Position numbers and translations under genes: made by a program
The notes under the pieces: generated by a model
Seen by the model: only the letters and a program-made list of their open reading frames with translations
What the model was told of the DNA's origin: nothing
The model's database searches: none
In this document: piece by piece, positions 27,074 to 36,514 of the stretch
Numbering within the stretch: the first letter of the stretch is position 1
Layout: every line of letters begins with the position of its first letter
Origin: Dryocola clanedunensis
Lineage (GTDB): Bacteria; Pseudomonadota; Gammaproteobacteria; Enterobacterales; Enterobacteriaceae
Reading direction: 5' to 3' (one strand)
Assembly (NCBI RefSeq): GCF_025215155.1
Contig: NZ_JALHAM010000122.1
Length of the DNA: 64,000 nt

Positions 27074-27985
27074 ATGTATTACGGATTCGACATTGGCGGC
27101 ACTAAAATGGCTCTTGGGGTGTATGACACGGAGCGTCGCCTGCAGTGGGAAACTCGGGTTCCCACCCCGCACGACAGTTATGAGAATTTCTTAGCGGCTA
27201 TCGTCTCCCTGGTTAAGGAGGCCGATAGCCGTTTTGGTATCAAGGGGTCGGTGGGGATTGGTATTCCGGGCATGCCGGTCACCGACGACGGCACGCTGTA
27301 CGCCGCCAACGTTCCCGCCGCCAACGGCAAACCGCTGAAAGCCGATCTTACCAGGCTGCTTGAGCGTGATGTCCGCCTGGATAACGACGCGAACTGCTTC
27401 GCGCTGTCCGAAGCCTGGGACGACGACTTCCGCGACTATCCGGTGGTGATGGGCCTGATCCTCGGCACCGGCGTCGGCGGCGGTATTATTGTCAACGGCA
27501 AATCCATCACCGGGCGCAACTACATCACCGGTGAATTCGGCCATACTCGTCTGCCGATTGATGCGCTGAACGTTGTCGGGCGCGATTTCCCGCTTACGCG
27601 CTGCGGCTGCGGCCAGAACGGCTGTATCGAAAACTATCTTTCCGGGCGCGGATTTGCGTGGCTCTACCAGCACTTCTACTCTGAAGCGCTGGAGTCAAAA
27701 GAGATTGTGGCCCGTTTCTATGCGGGTGACGAAAAGGCGGTGGCCCACGTTGACCGCTTCCTGGAGCTGCTGGCGGTTTGCCTCGGCAGCCTGCTGACCG
27801 CCATCGATGCGCATCTGGTGGTGGTGGGCGGCGGCCTGTCAAACTTCCAGGAAATTTATAAGCAGCTACCGGGACGTTTGCCAAAATACTTATTGCCGGT
27901 TGCCAAAGTGCCGCGCATTGAACCCGCTCGTCATGGCGATGCCGGCGGCATGCGTGGCGCGGCCTTCCTCCACCTCACGGAGTAA
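27074..27985 (+). CDS. nagK: N-acetyl-D-glucosamine kinase NagK
   Basis: Phosphorylates GlcNAc released during murein recycling (NagZ product) to GlcNAc-6-phosphate. It is 303 residues of the ROK family: phosphate loop DIGGTKMALG at residues 6-15, LGTGVGGGI, catalytic Asp in RLDNDANCFA, and the zinc-binding CGCGQNGC cluster after LTR. Preceded by GGGGAG. It is followed at 3 bases by cobB, so they form an operon. Confidence 0.96.
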   Translation: MYYGFDIGGTKMALGVYDTERRLQWETRVPTPHDSYENFLAAIVSLVKEADSRFGIKGSVGIGIPGMPVTDDGTLYAANVPAANGKPLKADLTRLLERDVRLDNDANCFALSEAWDDDFRDYPVVMGLILGTGVGGGIIVNGKSITGRNYITGEFGHTRLPIDALNVVGRDFPLTRCGCGQNGCIENYLSGRGFAWLYQHFYSEALESKEIVARFYAGDEKAVAHVDRFLELLAVCLGSLLTAIDAHLVVVGGGLSNFQEIYKQLPGRLPKYLLPVAKVPRIEPARHGDAGGMRGAAFLHLTE

Positions 27986-27988
27986 ACT

Positions 27989-28810
27989 ATGCTCTCGCGT
28001 CGTCAGCACCGGCTGAGCCGGTTTCGCAAAACCAAACGCCTGCTGCGCCAGCGTTTGCGCCAGCGCGCCTTTTTCAGAGACACACCAGGACCGGAAGCGA
28101 TGGATAAACCCAGAGTAGTGGTACTGACCGGGGCGGGGATCTCCGCCGAATCCGGCATTCGCACCTTTCGTGCAACGGACGGGCTGTGGGAAGAGCACCG
28201 CGTGGAGGACGTTGCCACGCCGGAGGGCTTTGCCCGCGACCCCGAGCTGGTGCAGGCTTTTTATAACGCCCGCCGCCGGCAGCTCCAGCAGGCTGAGATC
28301 CAGCCCAACGCCGCGCACCTGGCGCTGGCGAAGCTCGAAGAAGAGCTGGGCGATCGCTTTCTGCTGGTGACGCAAAATATCGACAACCTGCACGAGCGCG
28401 CCGGGAACAAAAACGTCATACACATGCACGGCGAACTGCTCAAGGTGCGCTGCTCCCAGAGCGGGCAGATCCTCGAGTGGAAGGGCGACGTCACGAAAGA
28501 AGATCGCTGCCACTGCTGCCAGCTCTCCTCCGCGCTGCGCCCGCACGTGGTGTGGTTCGGCGAGATGCCGCTGGGCATGGATGAGATTTACCAGGCGCTG
28601 GCGACGGCGGACTACTTCATCGCCATCGGCACCTCCGGCCACGTCTACCCGGCGGCGGGCTTCGTCCATGAAGCCCGTTTGCAGGGGGCGCACACCGTCG
28701 AGCTTAACCTGGAGCCAAGTCAGGTCGGCAGCGAGTTCGAAGAGAAGCACTACGGGCTGGCGAGCGAAGTGGTGCCGGAGTATGTCGACAGGCTGCTGAA
28801 AGGGCTTTAA
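27989..28810 (+). CDS. cobB: NAD-dependent protein deacylase CobB (sirtuin)
   Basis: Removes acetyl/succinyl groups from lysines using NAD+. It is 273 residues in the long form, with a basic N-terminal extension (about 37 residues rich in Arg) before MDKPRVVVLTGAGISAESGI. The sirtuin motifs are GAGIS, TQNIDNLH, the catalytic His in HMHGEL, and the zinc cysteines (VRCSQS, HCCQL). A short form may start at the internal ATG at 28100 (MDKPRV), as described for E. coli. Confidence 0.95.
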   Translation: MLSRRQHRLSRFRKTKRLLRQRLRQRAFFRDTPGPEAMDKPRVVVLTGAGISAESGIRTFRATDGLWEEHRVEDVATPEGFARDPELVQAFYNARRRQLQQAEIQPNAAHLALAKLEEELGDRFLLVTQNIDNLHERAGNKNVIHMHGELLKVRCSQSGQILEWKGDVTKEDRCHCCQLSSALRPHVVWFGEMPLGMDEIYQALATADYFIAIGTSGHVYPAAGFVHEARLQGAHTVELNLEPSQVGSEFEEKHYGLASEVVPEYVDRLLKGL

Positions 28811-28886
28811 GTGTCGGATGGCGCTGGCGCTTTTCCGCCCAGCGTGAAATATGGCGTAGGGTGGATAAGCGCCAGCGCCATCCACC
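28811..28886. repeat. REP pair after cobB
   Basis: Two inverted units, GTCGGATGGCGCTGGCGC (28813) and GGATAAGCGCCAGCGCCATC (28863-28882), form a hairpin-capable BIME directly after the cobB stop. Confidence 0.85.
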
Positions 28887-28980
28887 GTTTGATCTCCTCT
28901 TCAATTCTCACCAGCGAACGTTTACAACCTCTGCTTTAGTGCCTATTTTGTTTGCATACGTATTCACTACGGGAAAGCAA

Positions 28981-30297
28981 ATGAAAGCCATGCGCCTGAA
29001 GCCGGTCGCCGACTGCCGCGACGATATCGCCCGCCGGTTAGATGCCATCGAAACAAACGGTCCGCTCAATGCCATTCTCGGCGTTAACCCGGATGCTGTA
29101 GCCCAGGCGGAACGCTGCCACCGGGCAAGCTTACGCGGCACCTCTTTCGGCCCGCTGCACGGCCTCCCCATCATCATCAAAGATAATATCGCCTGCGCCG
29201 GGATGCCCGTCACGCTCGGCTGCCGGGGGCTGGCCTCTCTGCATGCTACAGCTGATTCGCTGGCCGTGCGGCGGCTGCGGGAGGCCGGGGCGATAATTCT
29301 GGCCCGCGCCAATATGTCTGAATTTGCCTTCGACGTCCGCTCGCGCAGCTCTCTGGGCGGGGATGTGCGTAACCCTTTGGCCATGGGCATCACGGCAGGC
29401 GGATCGAGCGGCGGAAGCGCCGCGGCGGTTGCCGCCGGGATGGCAGACGGCGCGCTGGGAACGGATACCGGCGGATCTATCCGCATTCCCGCAGGCTACA
29501 CCGGGCTGGTTGGCCTGAGGCCCGCGCACCGGCGGGAAATGCTGGATGGCGTGGCGCCTCTTTCTTTAAGCAAGGACACGATAGGGCCGATGGTGCATAC
29601 CGTGCGGGACGCCGCGCTGCTGCACGCGATTATCCATGGCATTAAGCCATCGCCCCTGCCGGAAATGCCGCTGTCCGGCATTCGCCTTGGCGTGGTGTCA
29701 GCCCTGGAAGGGAGCGATGAGATTCAGAGGAAGGTATGGCACGCGGCGCTGGAAACATTGCGGCGGGCCGGGGCGACGATCGTCCCCGTTACGCTGCCTG
29801 AACTGGATGCCGTGCGGCGGGCAACCTGCCTCAGCGTTTATGAATTCCGGCTGGCCATTGACGCCTGGCTAAAAGGGCACGCTGGCGCCCCGGCAGGGCT
29901 GGCGGCTATTTTCGATTCAGGGCAGTTTCTGCCCGAGTTTTCCCCGTTTATCACCCTGCTGCTGGAAGCGAAAACCCTGAAAAATCCGGAGTGGCTGGCG
30001 GGACGCAGGTTCCGCCGTCGTTTGCGGCAGAGCCTTGCTGAGGTGCTGGCGGCAAACAATCTGCAGGGTTTGCTCTATCCCACCGTCAGCCAGCTCCCGG
30101 TAAGCCTTGAGAAGATGCCGCCGGGCTGCGCGCCAGAGCTTGCCGCCATCAGCGGGCTGCCAGCGGTGACGTTTCCCTGCGGCATAAGCAGCAGAGGGCT
30201 GCCGGTGGGGATGGAGATTTTGTCCGGGGAGAGGGATGAGAGTTTGCTGCTGAGCGTGGCGCTGGCGTGTGAAACGGCATTACATACCGGCGGATGA
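28981..30297 (+). CDS. Amidase signature-family hydrolase
   Basis: 438-residue amidase of unknown substrate. The Ser-cisSer-Lys triad is visible: Lys67 (IIIKDNI), Ser142/143 (AGGSSGGSAA) and nucleophile Ser166 (TDTGGSIRIPA). I chose the ATG at 28981, which has GGGA upstream; an in-frame GTG at 28861 lies inside the REP element and is unlikely. It is flanked by REP clusters on both sides. E. coli has no such gene between cobB and potD, so this is an accessory insertion. Candidates are indole-acetamide/malonamidase-type hydrolases; nothing nearby specifies one. Confidence 0.85.
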   Translation: MKAMRLKPVADCRDDIARRLDAIETNGPLNAILGVNPDAVAQAERCHRASLRGTSFGPLHGLPIIIKDNIACAGMPVTLGCRGLASLHATADSLAVRRLREAGAIILARANMSEFAFDVRSRSSLGGDVRNPLAMGITAGGSSGGSAAAVAAGMADGALGTDTGGSIRIPAGYTGLVGLRPAHRREMLDGVAPLSLSKDTIGPMVHTVRDAALLHAIIHGIKPSPLPEMPLSGIRLGVVSALEGSDEIQRKVWHAALETLRRAGATIVPVTLPELDAVRRATCLSVYEFRLAIDAWLKGHAGAPAGLAAIFDSGQFLPEFSPFITLLLEAKTLKNPEWLAGRRFRRRLRQSLAEVLAANNLQGLLYPTVSQLPVSLEKMPPGCAPELAAISGLPAVTFPCGISSRGLPVGMEILSGERDESLLLSVALACETALHTGG

Positions 30298-30420
30298 CGC
30301 TACGCTTATCCGCCCTACGTTCAGTCTGGTGGCGTTACATACTGGCGGATGACGCTATGCTTATCCGCCTTACGTTCAGTCTGGTGTAGGGCGGATAAGC
30401 GCCAGCGTCATCCGCCGAAA
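30290..30420. repeat. Three-unit REP array between amidase and potD
   Basis: Two direct units (CGGATGACGCTACGCTTATC at 30291 and CGGATGACGCTATGCTTATC at about 30345, sharing the linker CGTTCAGTCTGGTG) are followed by one inverted unit (GGCGGATAAGCGCCAGCGTC at about 30389). The array overlaps the amidase stop codon and stops just short of the convergent potD stop. Confidence 0.88.
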
Positions 30421-30424
30421 GGCT

Positions 30425-31471
30425 TTAGCGACCGGCCTTCAGCTTCTGGAAATAAGACTCGTAGATCGTGCTGGCATCGCCCACGTCGTTCTGCCATTCG
30501 CCGTTCTTCAGCACCGCTTCGTCCGGGTAGAGCGTCTTGTCACCGGCTACTTCTTTCGGCAACAGCTTGCGGGCGGCCAGGTTTGGCGTCGGGTAGCCAA
30601 TGGTTTCCGCGACCTGTTTCGCCACGTCCGGGCGCAGCAGGAAGTTAATCAGCTTCAGCGCGCCGTCGACGTTCTTCGCGTTCGCCGGAATCGACAGGTT
30701 ATCCATCCAGAAAATGCCGCCTTCTTTCGGCCAGACGATTTCCAGCGGGGTGCCTGCCTGGCGGGCCACGTAGGCCGAACCGTTCCACACCATGCCCAGA
30801 TTTACTTCGCCTTCCATATACGGGTTCGCCGGGTTATCGGAGTTAAACGCCGCCACGTTTGGCATCAGCTTCTGCAGCTCGTGATACGCCGCCTCAATCT
30901 CTTTCGGGTCGGTGGTGTTGCCGGAATAGCCCAGCTTGCGCAGCGCGACCTGGAAGACCTCGCGGGCGTCGTCGGTCAGCAGCAGGCTCTGCTTATACTC
31001 CGGCTTCCACAGGTCCGCCCAGCTGGTCACGGTTTTCGGGTCGATCTCTTCGCTGTTCACGCCGATGGCGGTCGCGCCCCAGATGTAGGGAATCGAGTAG
31101 TCGTTGTTCGGATCAAAAGGCTTGTTGAGCATCTCCGGGTCGAGATTTTTGAAGTTGCTCAGCCTGCTTTTGTCGATCTTCTGGATCATGCCCTCTTTGC
31201 GCATTTTCGCCACAAAGTAGGTGGACGGGACGACTAAATCGTACGCGCCGTCCTTATAGGTCTTGAGCTTGGCGTACATGGTTTCGTTTGACTCGTAGGT
31301 CGAATAGATAACCTTGATGCCCGTCTCTTTGGTGAACTGCTCCAGCAGCCCCGGCGGCACGTACTCCGTCCAGTTATAGAAGTAGAGCGTCTTGCTGTCG
31401 GAGGCCATGGCGGCGCTGACGCCCAGCGCCAGAGCACCCGCAGCCAGCAGGTGGCGTGACCATTTTTTCAT
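30425..31471 (-). CDS. potD: Spermidine/putrescine-binding periplasmic protein PotD
   Basis: Substrate-binding protein of the PotABCD spermidine-preferential ABC importer. It is 348 residues, with a signal peptide cleaved after about residue 23 (SAAMA-SD) and the bilobal binding-protein fold opening LYFYNWTEYVPPGLLEQF. Acidic/aromatic ligand residues are recognisable (W34-type segment, WGATAIGVN, NLSIPANAKN). It overlaps potC by 4 bases. Confidence 0.97.
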   Translation of the reverse strand: MKKWSRHLLAAGALALGVSAAMASDSKTLYFYNWTEYVPPGLLEQFTKETGIKVIYSTYESNETMYAKLKTYKDGAYDLVVPSTYFVAKMRKEGMIQKIDKSRLSNFKNLDPEMLNKPFDPNNDYSIPYIWGATAIGVNSEEIDPKTVTSWADLWKPEYKQSLLLTDDAREVFQVALRKLGYSGNTTDPKEIEAAYHELQKLMPNVAAFNSDNPANPYMEGEVNLGMVWNGSAYVARQAGTPLEIVWPKEGGIFWMDNLSIPANAKNVDGALKLINFLLRPDVAKQVAETIGYPTPNLAARKLLPKEVAGDKTLYPDEAVLKNGEWQNDVGDASTIYESYFQKLKAGR

Positions 31472-32259
31472 TTAAACGTCCCCTGAGTTTTGGTTTTATC
31501 ACGAAGGATAAGCTGGGAGGCGATGACCATGCCCAGCGACAGTACTAATAAAATGGTGGCCAGCGCGTTCACCTCGGGCGAGACGCCAACCTTCACCATC
31601 GAATAGATCTTCAGCGGCAAAATTTCATAGCCCGGCCCGGTCACGAACGAGGAGACGACCACGTCGTCCATCGACAGGGTAAAGCTCAGCAGCCAGCCCG
31701 CGGCCACGGCGGGCATCGCCAGCGGCATAATGATCTTGCGCAGGATGGTGATTTCCCCCGCGCCCAGATCTCTTGCCGCCTCCAGCATCCGCACGTCGAA
31801 CCCCTTGAGGCGGGAATAGACGGTCACCACCACAAACGGCAGGCAGAAGGTGATGTGCGAGAACAGCAGCGACCAGAAGCCGAGCTGCACGCCCAGCAGC
31901 ATAAACAGCACCAGCAGCGAGATGGCCATCACGATGTCCGGGGACATCATCACCACGAACAGCATGCCGCTGACGAAGGGCTTGCCGCGAAAGCGATAGC
32001 GGAACAGGGCGACCGCCGTCAGCGTGCCGATAAGCGTGGCTGCGGTGGCGGAAAAGACCGCCATGGTCAGCGAGTGCTGCGCCGCCTGCAGCAGGCTGTC
32101 GTTATTCATCAGCAGGCTGTACCACTTAGTGGTAAATCCCTGCCAGTTAATGCCGAAGCGCGAGCTGTTAAACGAGTTCACGATCAGGATGATGATCGGG
32201 ATATACAGATAGGCATAGATGGCGGACATGAAGCCGCCGCGTAACAGGCGACCGATCAT
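31468..32259 (-). CDS. potC: Spermidine/putrescine permease PotC
   Basis: Inner-membrane permease, 263 residues, with six hydrophobic segments. The EAA loop that contacts PotA reads EAARDLGAGEITILRKIIMPL. It overlaps both potB and potD by 4 bases (ATGA-type junctions). Confidence 0.96.
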   Translation of the reverse strand: MIGRLLRGGFMSAIYAYLYIPIIILIVNSFNSSRFGINWQGFTTKWYSLLMNNDSLLQAAQHSLTMAVFSATAATLIGTLTAVALFRYRFRGKPFVSGMLFVVMMSPDIVMAISLLVLFMLLGVQLGFWSLLFSHITFCLPFVVVTVYSRLKGFDVRMLEAARDLGAGEITILRKIIMPLAMPAVAAGWLLSFTLSMDDVVVSSFVTGPGYEILPLKIYSMVKVGVSPEVNALATILLVLSLGMVIASQLILRDKTKTQGTFK

Positions 32260-33113
32260 TCCAGCTCCACCTTCTTGTTCAGCAGGCGCGAGGCGCGCCA
32301 GTAAATCAGCAGCATCAGCCCCATCACCAGCGTCAGCGTAATGCTGGTGGCCGCGCCGAACGGCCAGTCGCGGATGTTCAGGAACTGGCTCTTGATCACG
32401 TTGCCGATAAGCAGGTTTTTCGCGCCGCCCATCAGGTCCGAAACGTAGAACAGCCCCATCGCGGGCAGCATCACCAGCAGGCAGCCGGCGATAATCCCCG
32501 GCATGGTCAGCGGAATGATAATGCGCAGGAAGGTTTGCAGCTTGCTGGCGCCCAGGTCACGCGCGGCTTCAAGCAGCGGCTTGTCCAGCTTCTCGATGCT
32601 GGAATAGAGCGGCATCACCATAAACGGCAGCAGGATGTAGACCAGCCCCAGGATCACCGCGCTTTCGGTGTACATGATGCGGATCGGCGTGTCGATAACC
32701 CCCAGCCACAGCAGAAAGCCGTTGAGGTAGCCTTTGGTGCTGAGGAAAATCTTCAGCCCGTAGATGCGGATCAGCGAATTGGTCCAGAACGGCACAATCA
32801 GCAGGAACAGCAGCAGCGGGCGCACGCGCTGCGGCAGGCGGGCCAGGAACCAGGCAAACGGATAGCCCAGCGCCAGGCAGGCGAAGGTGGCTATCAGCGC
32901 CATGTTCAGCGAGTGCAGCAGCACCTCCGCATACAGCGGATCCGCAAGGCGGGCGTAGTTGTCCAGCGTGAACACCATGCTGACAAAATTCGCGTCGTCA
33001 CGGGTCAGGAAGCTGGTGCCGATAATCATCAGGTTGGGCAGGAACACGAACAGCACCAGCCAGCCGACGACGGTGAAAATCACCCCATTCTGGAACTTAC
33101 GCGAGCGCTTCAT
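32256..33113 (-). CDS. potB: Spermidine/putrescine permease PotB
   Basis: Partner permease of PotC. It is 285 residues from the ATG at 33113 (MKRSRKFQNGV), which matches the E. coli start; an upstream start at 33140 would add nine residues inside potA. Six membrane segments and the EAA loop EAARDLGASKLQTFLRIIIPL are visible. It overlaps the end of potA by 17 bases. Confidence 0.96.
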   Translation of the reverse strand: MKRSRKFQNGVIFTVVGWLVLFVFLPNLMIIGTSFLTRDDANFVSMVFTLDNYARLADPLYAEVLLHSLNMALIATFACLALGYPFAWFLARLPQRVRPLLLFLLIVPFWTNSLIRIYGLKIFLSTKGYLNGFLLWLGVIDTPIRIMYTESAVILGLVYILLPFMVMPLYSSIEKLDKPLLEAARDLGASKLQTFLRIIIPLTMPGIIAGCLLVMLPAMGLFYVSDLMGGAKNLLIGNVIKSQFLNIRDWPFGAATSITLTLVMGLMLLIYWRASRLLNKKVELE

Positions 33114-34233
33114 CTGCCAGCACAACCTCCCAGCTTTCAACCCAGGTGACGGCCATCTTCTGGTCCAGCGAGTGGTCGAAGTCCGGATCGTCTTCGTTAA
33201 AGAACTCGCTCACCATCACCATCTTGCCGTTTTCCAGCTCAACGCTGGACTCCAGCGTCATCCCTTTATAGTTGCGCTCGCGCACGTAGCCAATCAGGCC
33301 GTCGACCTCGGAGGCGTCGTTGATCTCCTCAACGCGCAGATCCTCCGGGCGCAGCAGCACGTTCAGCGTCTGCCCCGGCGTAACCGGCAGGGTAGCGAAG
33401 ATATTACACTCGCGGCCCTCTACGCTCGCGCGCACCCGCTGCTCGTCAATGCGTTCGATGACGGTGGCGGTGAAAATATTGATCTCGCCGATGAAGCTCG
33501 CCACAAACAGGTTTTTAGGCTCTTCGTAGATTTCACGTGGCGTGCCGTCCTGCACTATTCGCCCGTCGCGCATCACCACGATGCGGTCTGACATGGTCAG
33601 CGCCTCTTCCTGATCGTGGGTAACGAACACGAAGGTGATGCCGAGCTTGCGCTGCAGGGCTTTCAGCTCGTTCTGCATCTGCTTACGCAGTTTGTAATCG
33701 AGGGCGGAAAGAGATTCATCAAGCAGCAGCAGGCGGGGCTTGTTCACCACGGCGCGGGCGATGGCAACGCGCTGCTGCTGGCCGCCGGAGAGCTGGTGCG
33801 GTTTACGTTGCGCGAACTCGTCCAGCTGTACCATTTTCAGAGCCTCGAGCACGCGGGGCTGGATCTCAGCCGCGGGCGTTTTCTGCATTTTCAGACCGAA
33901 GGCGACGTTCTCGTACACGGTCATATGCGGAAACAGGGCGTAGCTCTGAAAGACGGTATTGACGTGACGGTGCTCGGCGGGAACCTGGGTAATGTCCTGC
34001 GACTCGAGGGAAATCGTGCCGGTATCGACATTTTCCAGCCCGGCTATCAGGCGTAATACGGTGGTTTTGCCGCAGCCGGAGGGGCCAAGCAGCGTCAGGA
34101 ATTCACCATTATTGATGGTGAGAGAGAAATCAGAAATTACGGATTTACCATCAAAGCTCTTACCAACTCCCGCCAGTTCAACCAGCGGAGAGAGCGAACA
34201 TTGCTGTTTATTCAATTTTTTACGCTGTCCCAT
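33097..34233 (-). CDS. potA: Spermidine/putrescine ABC ATPase PotA
   Basis: ATPase subunit, 378 residues, first gene of the potABCD operon. It has Walker A GPSGCGKTT, Q-loop FQSYALFPHMTV, signature LSGGQQQRVAIARA, Walker B LLLDESLSALD and switch VTHDQEEAL. The C-terminal TOBE-type regulatory domain (about 250-378) contains LLRPEDLRV. The ATG at 34233 (MGQRKKLNKQ) matches E. coli. Confidence 0.97.
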   Translation of the reverse strand: MGQRKKLNKQQCSLSPLVELAGVGKSFDGKSVISDFSLTINNGEFLTLLGPSGCGKTTVLRLIAGLENVDTGTISLESQDITQVPAEHRHVNTVFQSYALFPHMTVYENVAFGLKMQKTPAAEIQPRVLEALKMVQLDEFAQRKPHQLSGGQQQRVAIARAVVNKPRLLLLDESLSALDYKLRKQMQNELKALQRKLGITFVFVTHDQEEALTMSDRIVVMRDGRIVQDGTPREIYEEPKNLFVASFIGEINIFTATVIERIDEQRVRASVEGRECNIFATLPVTPGQTLNVLLRPEDLRVEEINDASEVDGLIGYVRERNYKGMTLESSVELENGKMVMVSEFFNEDDPDFDHSLDQKMAVTWVESWEVVLADEALA

Positions 34234-34509
34234 AAATAACGCATCGGATAAAGCCGCGATGCGGGGTTTGTGAGTAACCACCTTGAGGTTTGGCACATTT
34301 CGATAAGGGCTGGCATTCTACGGCAAACGCCGAAAATCGCCAATCCTTGATGCCCGCTGTTCGTCATTTCTGCTATGTATTTCAACTATGTTTATCGAAA
34401 GCGGCGGATAAAGAGTAATTTTAGCCGTAACGGGCTAACAGTGACCTGAAACAATATTTACCTCCGACGGCTTATTGATAATAACGGCACTAAATAAGAG
34501 GGTAGCCAA
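34234..34509. promoter_or_regulatory. Divergent potA / pepT intergenic region
   Basis: 276 bases without a gene that must hold the promoters of the leftward pot operon and rightward pepT. TTGAT half-sites occur at 34347 and 34471, but no complete FNR dyad of the kind known upstream of Salmonella pepT was found. Confidence 0.45.
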
Positions 34510-35736
34510 ATGGATAAATTACTTGAGCGTTTTTTGCATTACGTCTCTCTGGACACGCAGTCAAAGCCCGGCGTCAGGCAGGTGCCCAGCACCGAAGGGC
34601 AGTGGAAGCTGTTAAGGCTACTTAAAGAGCAGCTGGAAGCTATGGGCCTGGTGAATGTTTCACTTGGGGAGCACGGCACCGTGATGGGCACGCTGCCCTC
34701 GAATGTGGACAAGCCCGTCCCGGCCATCGGCTTTATTTCACATGTCGATACCGCGCCGGACTTCACCGGCAAAAACGTCAATCCACAGATTGTTGAAAAC
34801 TATCGCGGCGGGGATATTGCGCTGGGTATCGGCGACGAAGTGCTGTCGCCGGTGATGTTCCCGGTGCTGCACCAGCTGCTGGGCCAGACGCTAATCACCA
34901 CGGACGGCAAAACGCTGCTGGGCGCGGATGACAAAGCGGGCGTGGCGGAAATCATGACCGCGCTGGCGGTATTAAAAGAAAAAAATATCCCGCACGGCGA
35001 TATCCGCGTGGCCTTCACGCCGGATGAAGAAGTCGGCAAAGGCGCAAAATTCTTCGACGTCGAGGCGTTCGATGCCCGCTGGGCCTACACCGTGGACGGC
35101 GGCGGAGTGGGGGAGCTGGAGTGCGAAAACTTCAACGCGGCTTCTGTCACCATCAAAATCATGGGCAATAACGTTCACCCGGGCACGGCAAAAGGGGTGA
35201 TGGTTAACGCGCTGTCGCTTGCCGCCCGCATCCACGCGGAAGTCCCCGCCGACGAAAGCCCGGAATGCACGGAAGGTCACGAAGGGTTCTATCACCTGCA
35301 CGGCATTAAAGGCACGGTGGATAAAGCGGAGATGCACTACATCATCCGTGACTTCGACCGCGAGCAGTTCGAAGCGCGCAAACGCCGAATGATGGACATC
35401 GCCAAAAAGGTCGGCAAAGGCCTGCACCCGGACTGTTATATAGAATTGATCATCGAAGACAGCTACTACAACATGCGCGAGAAGGTGGCAGAGCACCCGT
35501 ATATTGTCGACGTCGCCCGCCAGGCAATGCAGGACTGCAGCATAGAACCGGTGATGAAGCCAATCCGCGGCGGCACCGACGGCGCACAGCTGTCGTTCAA
35601 AGGCCTGCCGTGCCCGAACCTGTTCACCGGCGGCTATAACTACCACGGCAAGCATGAGTTCGTCACGCTGGAAGGAATGGAAAAAGCGGTAGCGGTGATT
35701 GTGCGGATTGCTGAGCTGACGGCTAAACAAAGCTAA
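34510..35736 (+). CDS. pepT: Peptidase T
   Basis: Cytoplasmic M20B tripeptidase that uses two zinc ions. It is 408 residues. Metal ligands are in the conserved segments ISHVDTAPD (His78/Asp80 region), LLGADDKAG (Asp140 region), FTPDEEVGKG (general base and ligand Glu), YTVDGG and the C-terminal GGYNYHGKHEF His. ATG 34510 follows GAGGGTAG. The family is usually 408-410 residues. A modest terminator hairpin lies at 35745-35776. Confidence 0.97.
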   Translation: MDKLLERFLHYVSLDTQSKPGVRQVPSTEGQWKLLRLLKEQLEAMGLVNVSLGEHGTVMGTLPSNVDKPVPAIGFISHVDTAPDFTGKNVNPQIVENYRGGDIALGIGDEVLSPVMFPVLHQLLGQTLITTDGKTLLGADDKAGVAEIMTALAVLKEKNIPHGDIRVAFTPDEEVGKGAKFFDVEAFDARWAYTVDGGGVGELECENFNAASVTIKIMGNNVHPGTAKGVMVNALSLAARIHAEVPADESPECTEGHEGFYHLHGIKGTVDKAEMHYIIRDFDREQFEARKRRMMDIAKKVGKGLHPDCYIELIIEDSYYNMREKVAEHPYIVDVARQAMQDCSIEPVMKPIRGGTDGAQLSFKGLPCPNLFTGGYNYHGKHEFVTLEGMEKAVAVIVRIAELTAKQS

Positions 35737-35744
35737 TAGTTAAA

Positions 35745-35776
35745 AGGTGCTGGCTTTTGGGTTGGCACTTTTTTTT
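35745..35776 (+). terminator. Probable pepT terminator
   Basis: A weak stem GTGCTGG / TTGGCAC (with G-T pairs) around TTTTGGG is followed by eight T residues. It marks the start of the variable zone. Confidence 0.65.
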
Positions 35777-35846
35777 GGCGTTTTGTCTCGTATTTTGTCT
35801 TTAAGCCAAAAGTTAGAAGGGATTGCCATGTAATAAAATCCTTTTA

Positions 35847-36200
35847 TTAATAAAGCCAATAGCCAGCCTTAGCTGATTCTACGAGCATTTTCAGGGTGAG
35901 TGGTTCGGGTTCTTTCCATGTCCATTTACTTTCTTTCGAGCGTAAGCAGTTCAACGGTATTAAAGTTTCTTCATTAGGCCAGTATTTTCTGAATGCAAAA
36001 TCTCTTCTTTCGATTTTGAAATGCACAAAATACTGATCGATGATATCTATTGCATCTTCATCAGCCCAAGGGTATTGACCAGTGGATAGACTGGTCGCCA
36101 GTGTCAAAGCAGGCTTCCAGAAAAAAGGGAGAACACGCCCATTCCAGTTTTCGTTATACCAGTCCATGACCTGCTGTTCTATGTTGTCTGAATTGCTCAT
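35847..36200 (-). CDS. Small cytoplasmic protein of the DUF1493 type
   Basis: 117 residues, no signal peptide, rich in Trp and acidic residues. It has the pattern VMDWYNENWN ... PFFWKP ... DIIDQYFVHFKI ... PLTLKMLVESAKAGYWLY, which I recognise as the DUF1493 family: small orphan proteins common in variable enterobacterial loci, sometimes near polymorphic toxins. Function unknown. GC content falls below that of pepT, and the gene lies in the accessory zone between pepT and roxA. Confidence 0.7.
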   Translation of the reverse strand: MSNSDNIEQQVMDWYNENWNGRVLPFFWKPALTLATSLSTGQYPWADEDAIDIIDQYFVHFKIERRDFAFRKYWPNEETLIPLNCLRSKESKWTWKEPEPLTLKMLVESAKAGYWLY

Positions 36201-36514
36201 TAAATACCTACCAAAGCCTATCGGAAGGGTTAGCGATGATGTTGTATTTGCTGATCGCTTTAAAGGAAATAATTGTCACCATAAATAGATGAGTGATGTT
36301 TTTCTGCAATTTTTATCACAGTTTGCATATTTCTGAGGTGGATGCCGTAAAATTCAGGTTTCCAATAATTAACACCAGTTTACCTGTTGACCCATCCAGT
36401 GTTTTTAGAGGAGAGTAGTAGGGCAGGCAATAAAGCATTGCAAAAAAGAAGCGCCCCCGAAAGGTGCGGGAACACCAGACGAGGGCTAACCACAATGTTA
36501 TAGAGGCTAACACC
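36201..36514. promoter_or_regulatory. Non-coding region with structured leader before the 36515 gene
   Basis: 314 bases. The first 200 are AT-rich with no recognised gene. The last 70 (36445-36514) are GC-rich and look like a leader: a CCCG-AAAGGTG-CGGG hairpin at about 36455, then GAGGGCTAACCACAATG and a second AGAGGCTAACACC ending at the start codon. The two GAGGCTAACAC-like motifs are a direct repeat, one of them in the ribosome-binding position. Confidence 0.55.

Noticed and set aside
34330..34490. FNR site upstream of pepT
   Set aside because: Only isolated TTGAT half-sites are present, without an ATCAA partner at the right spacing.
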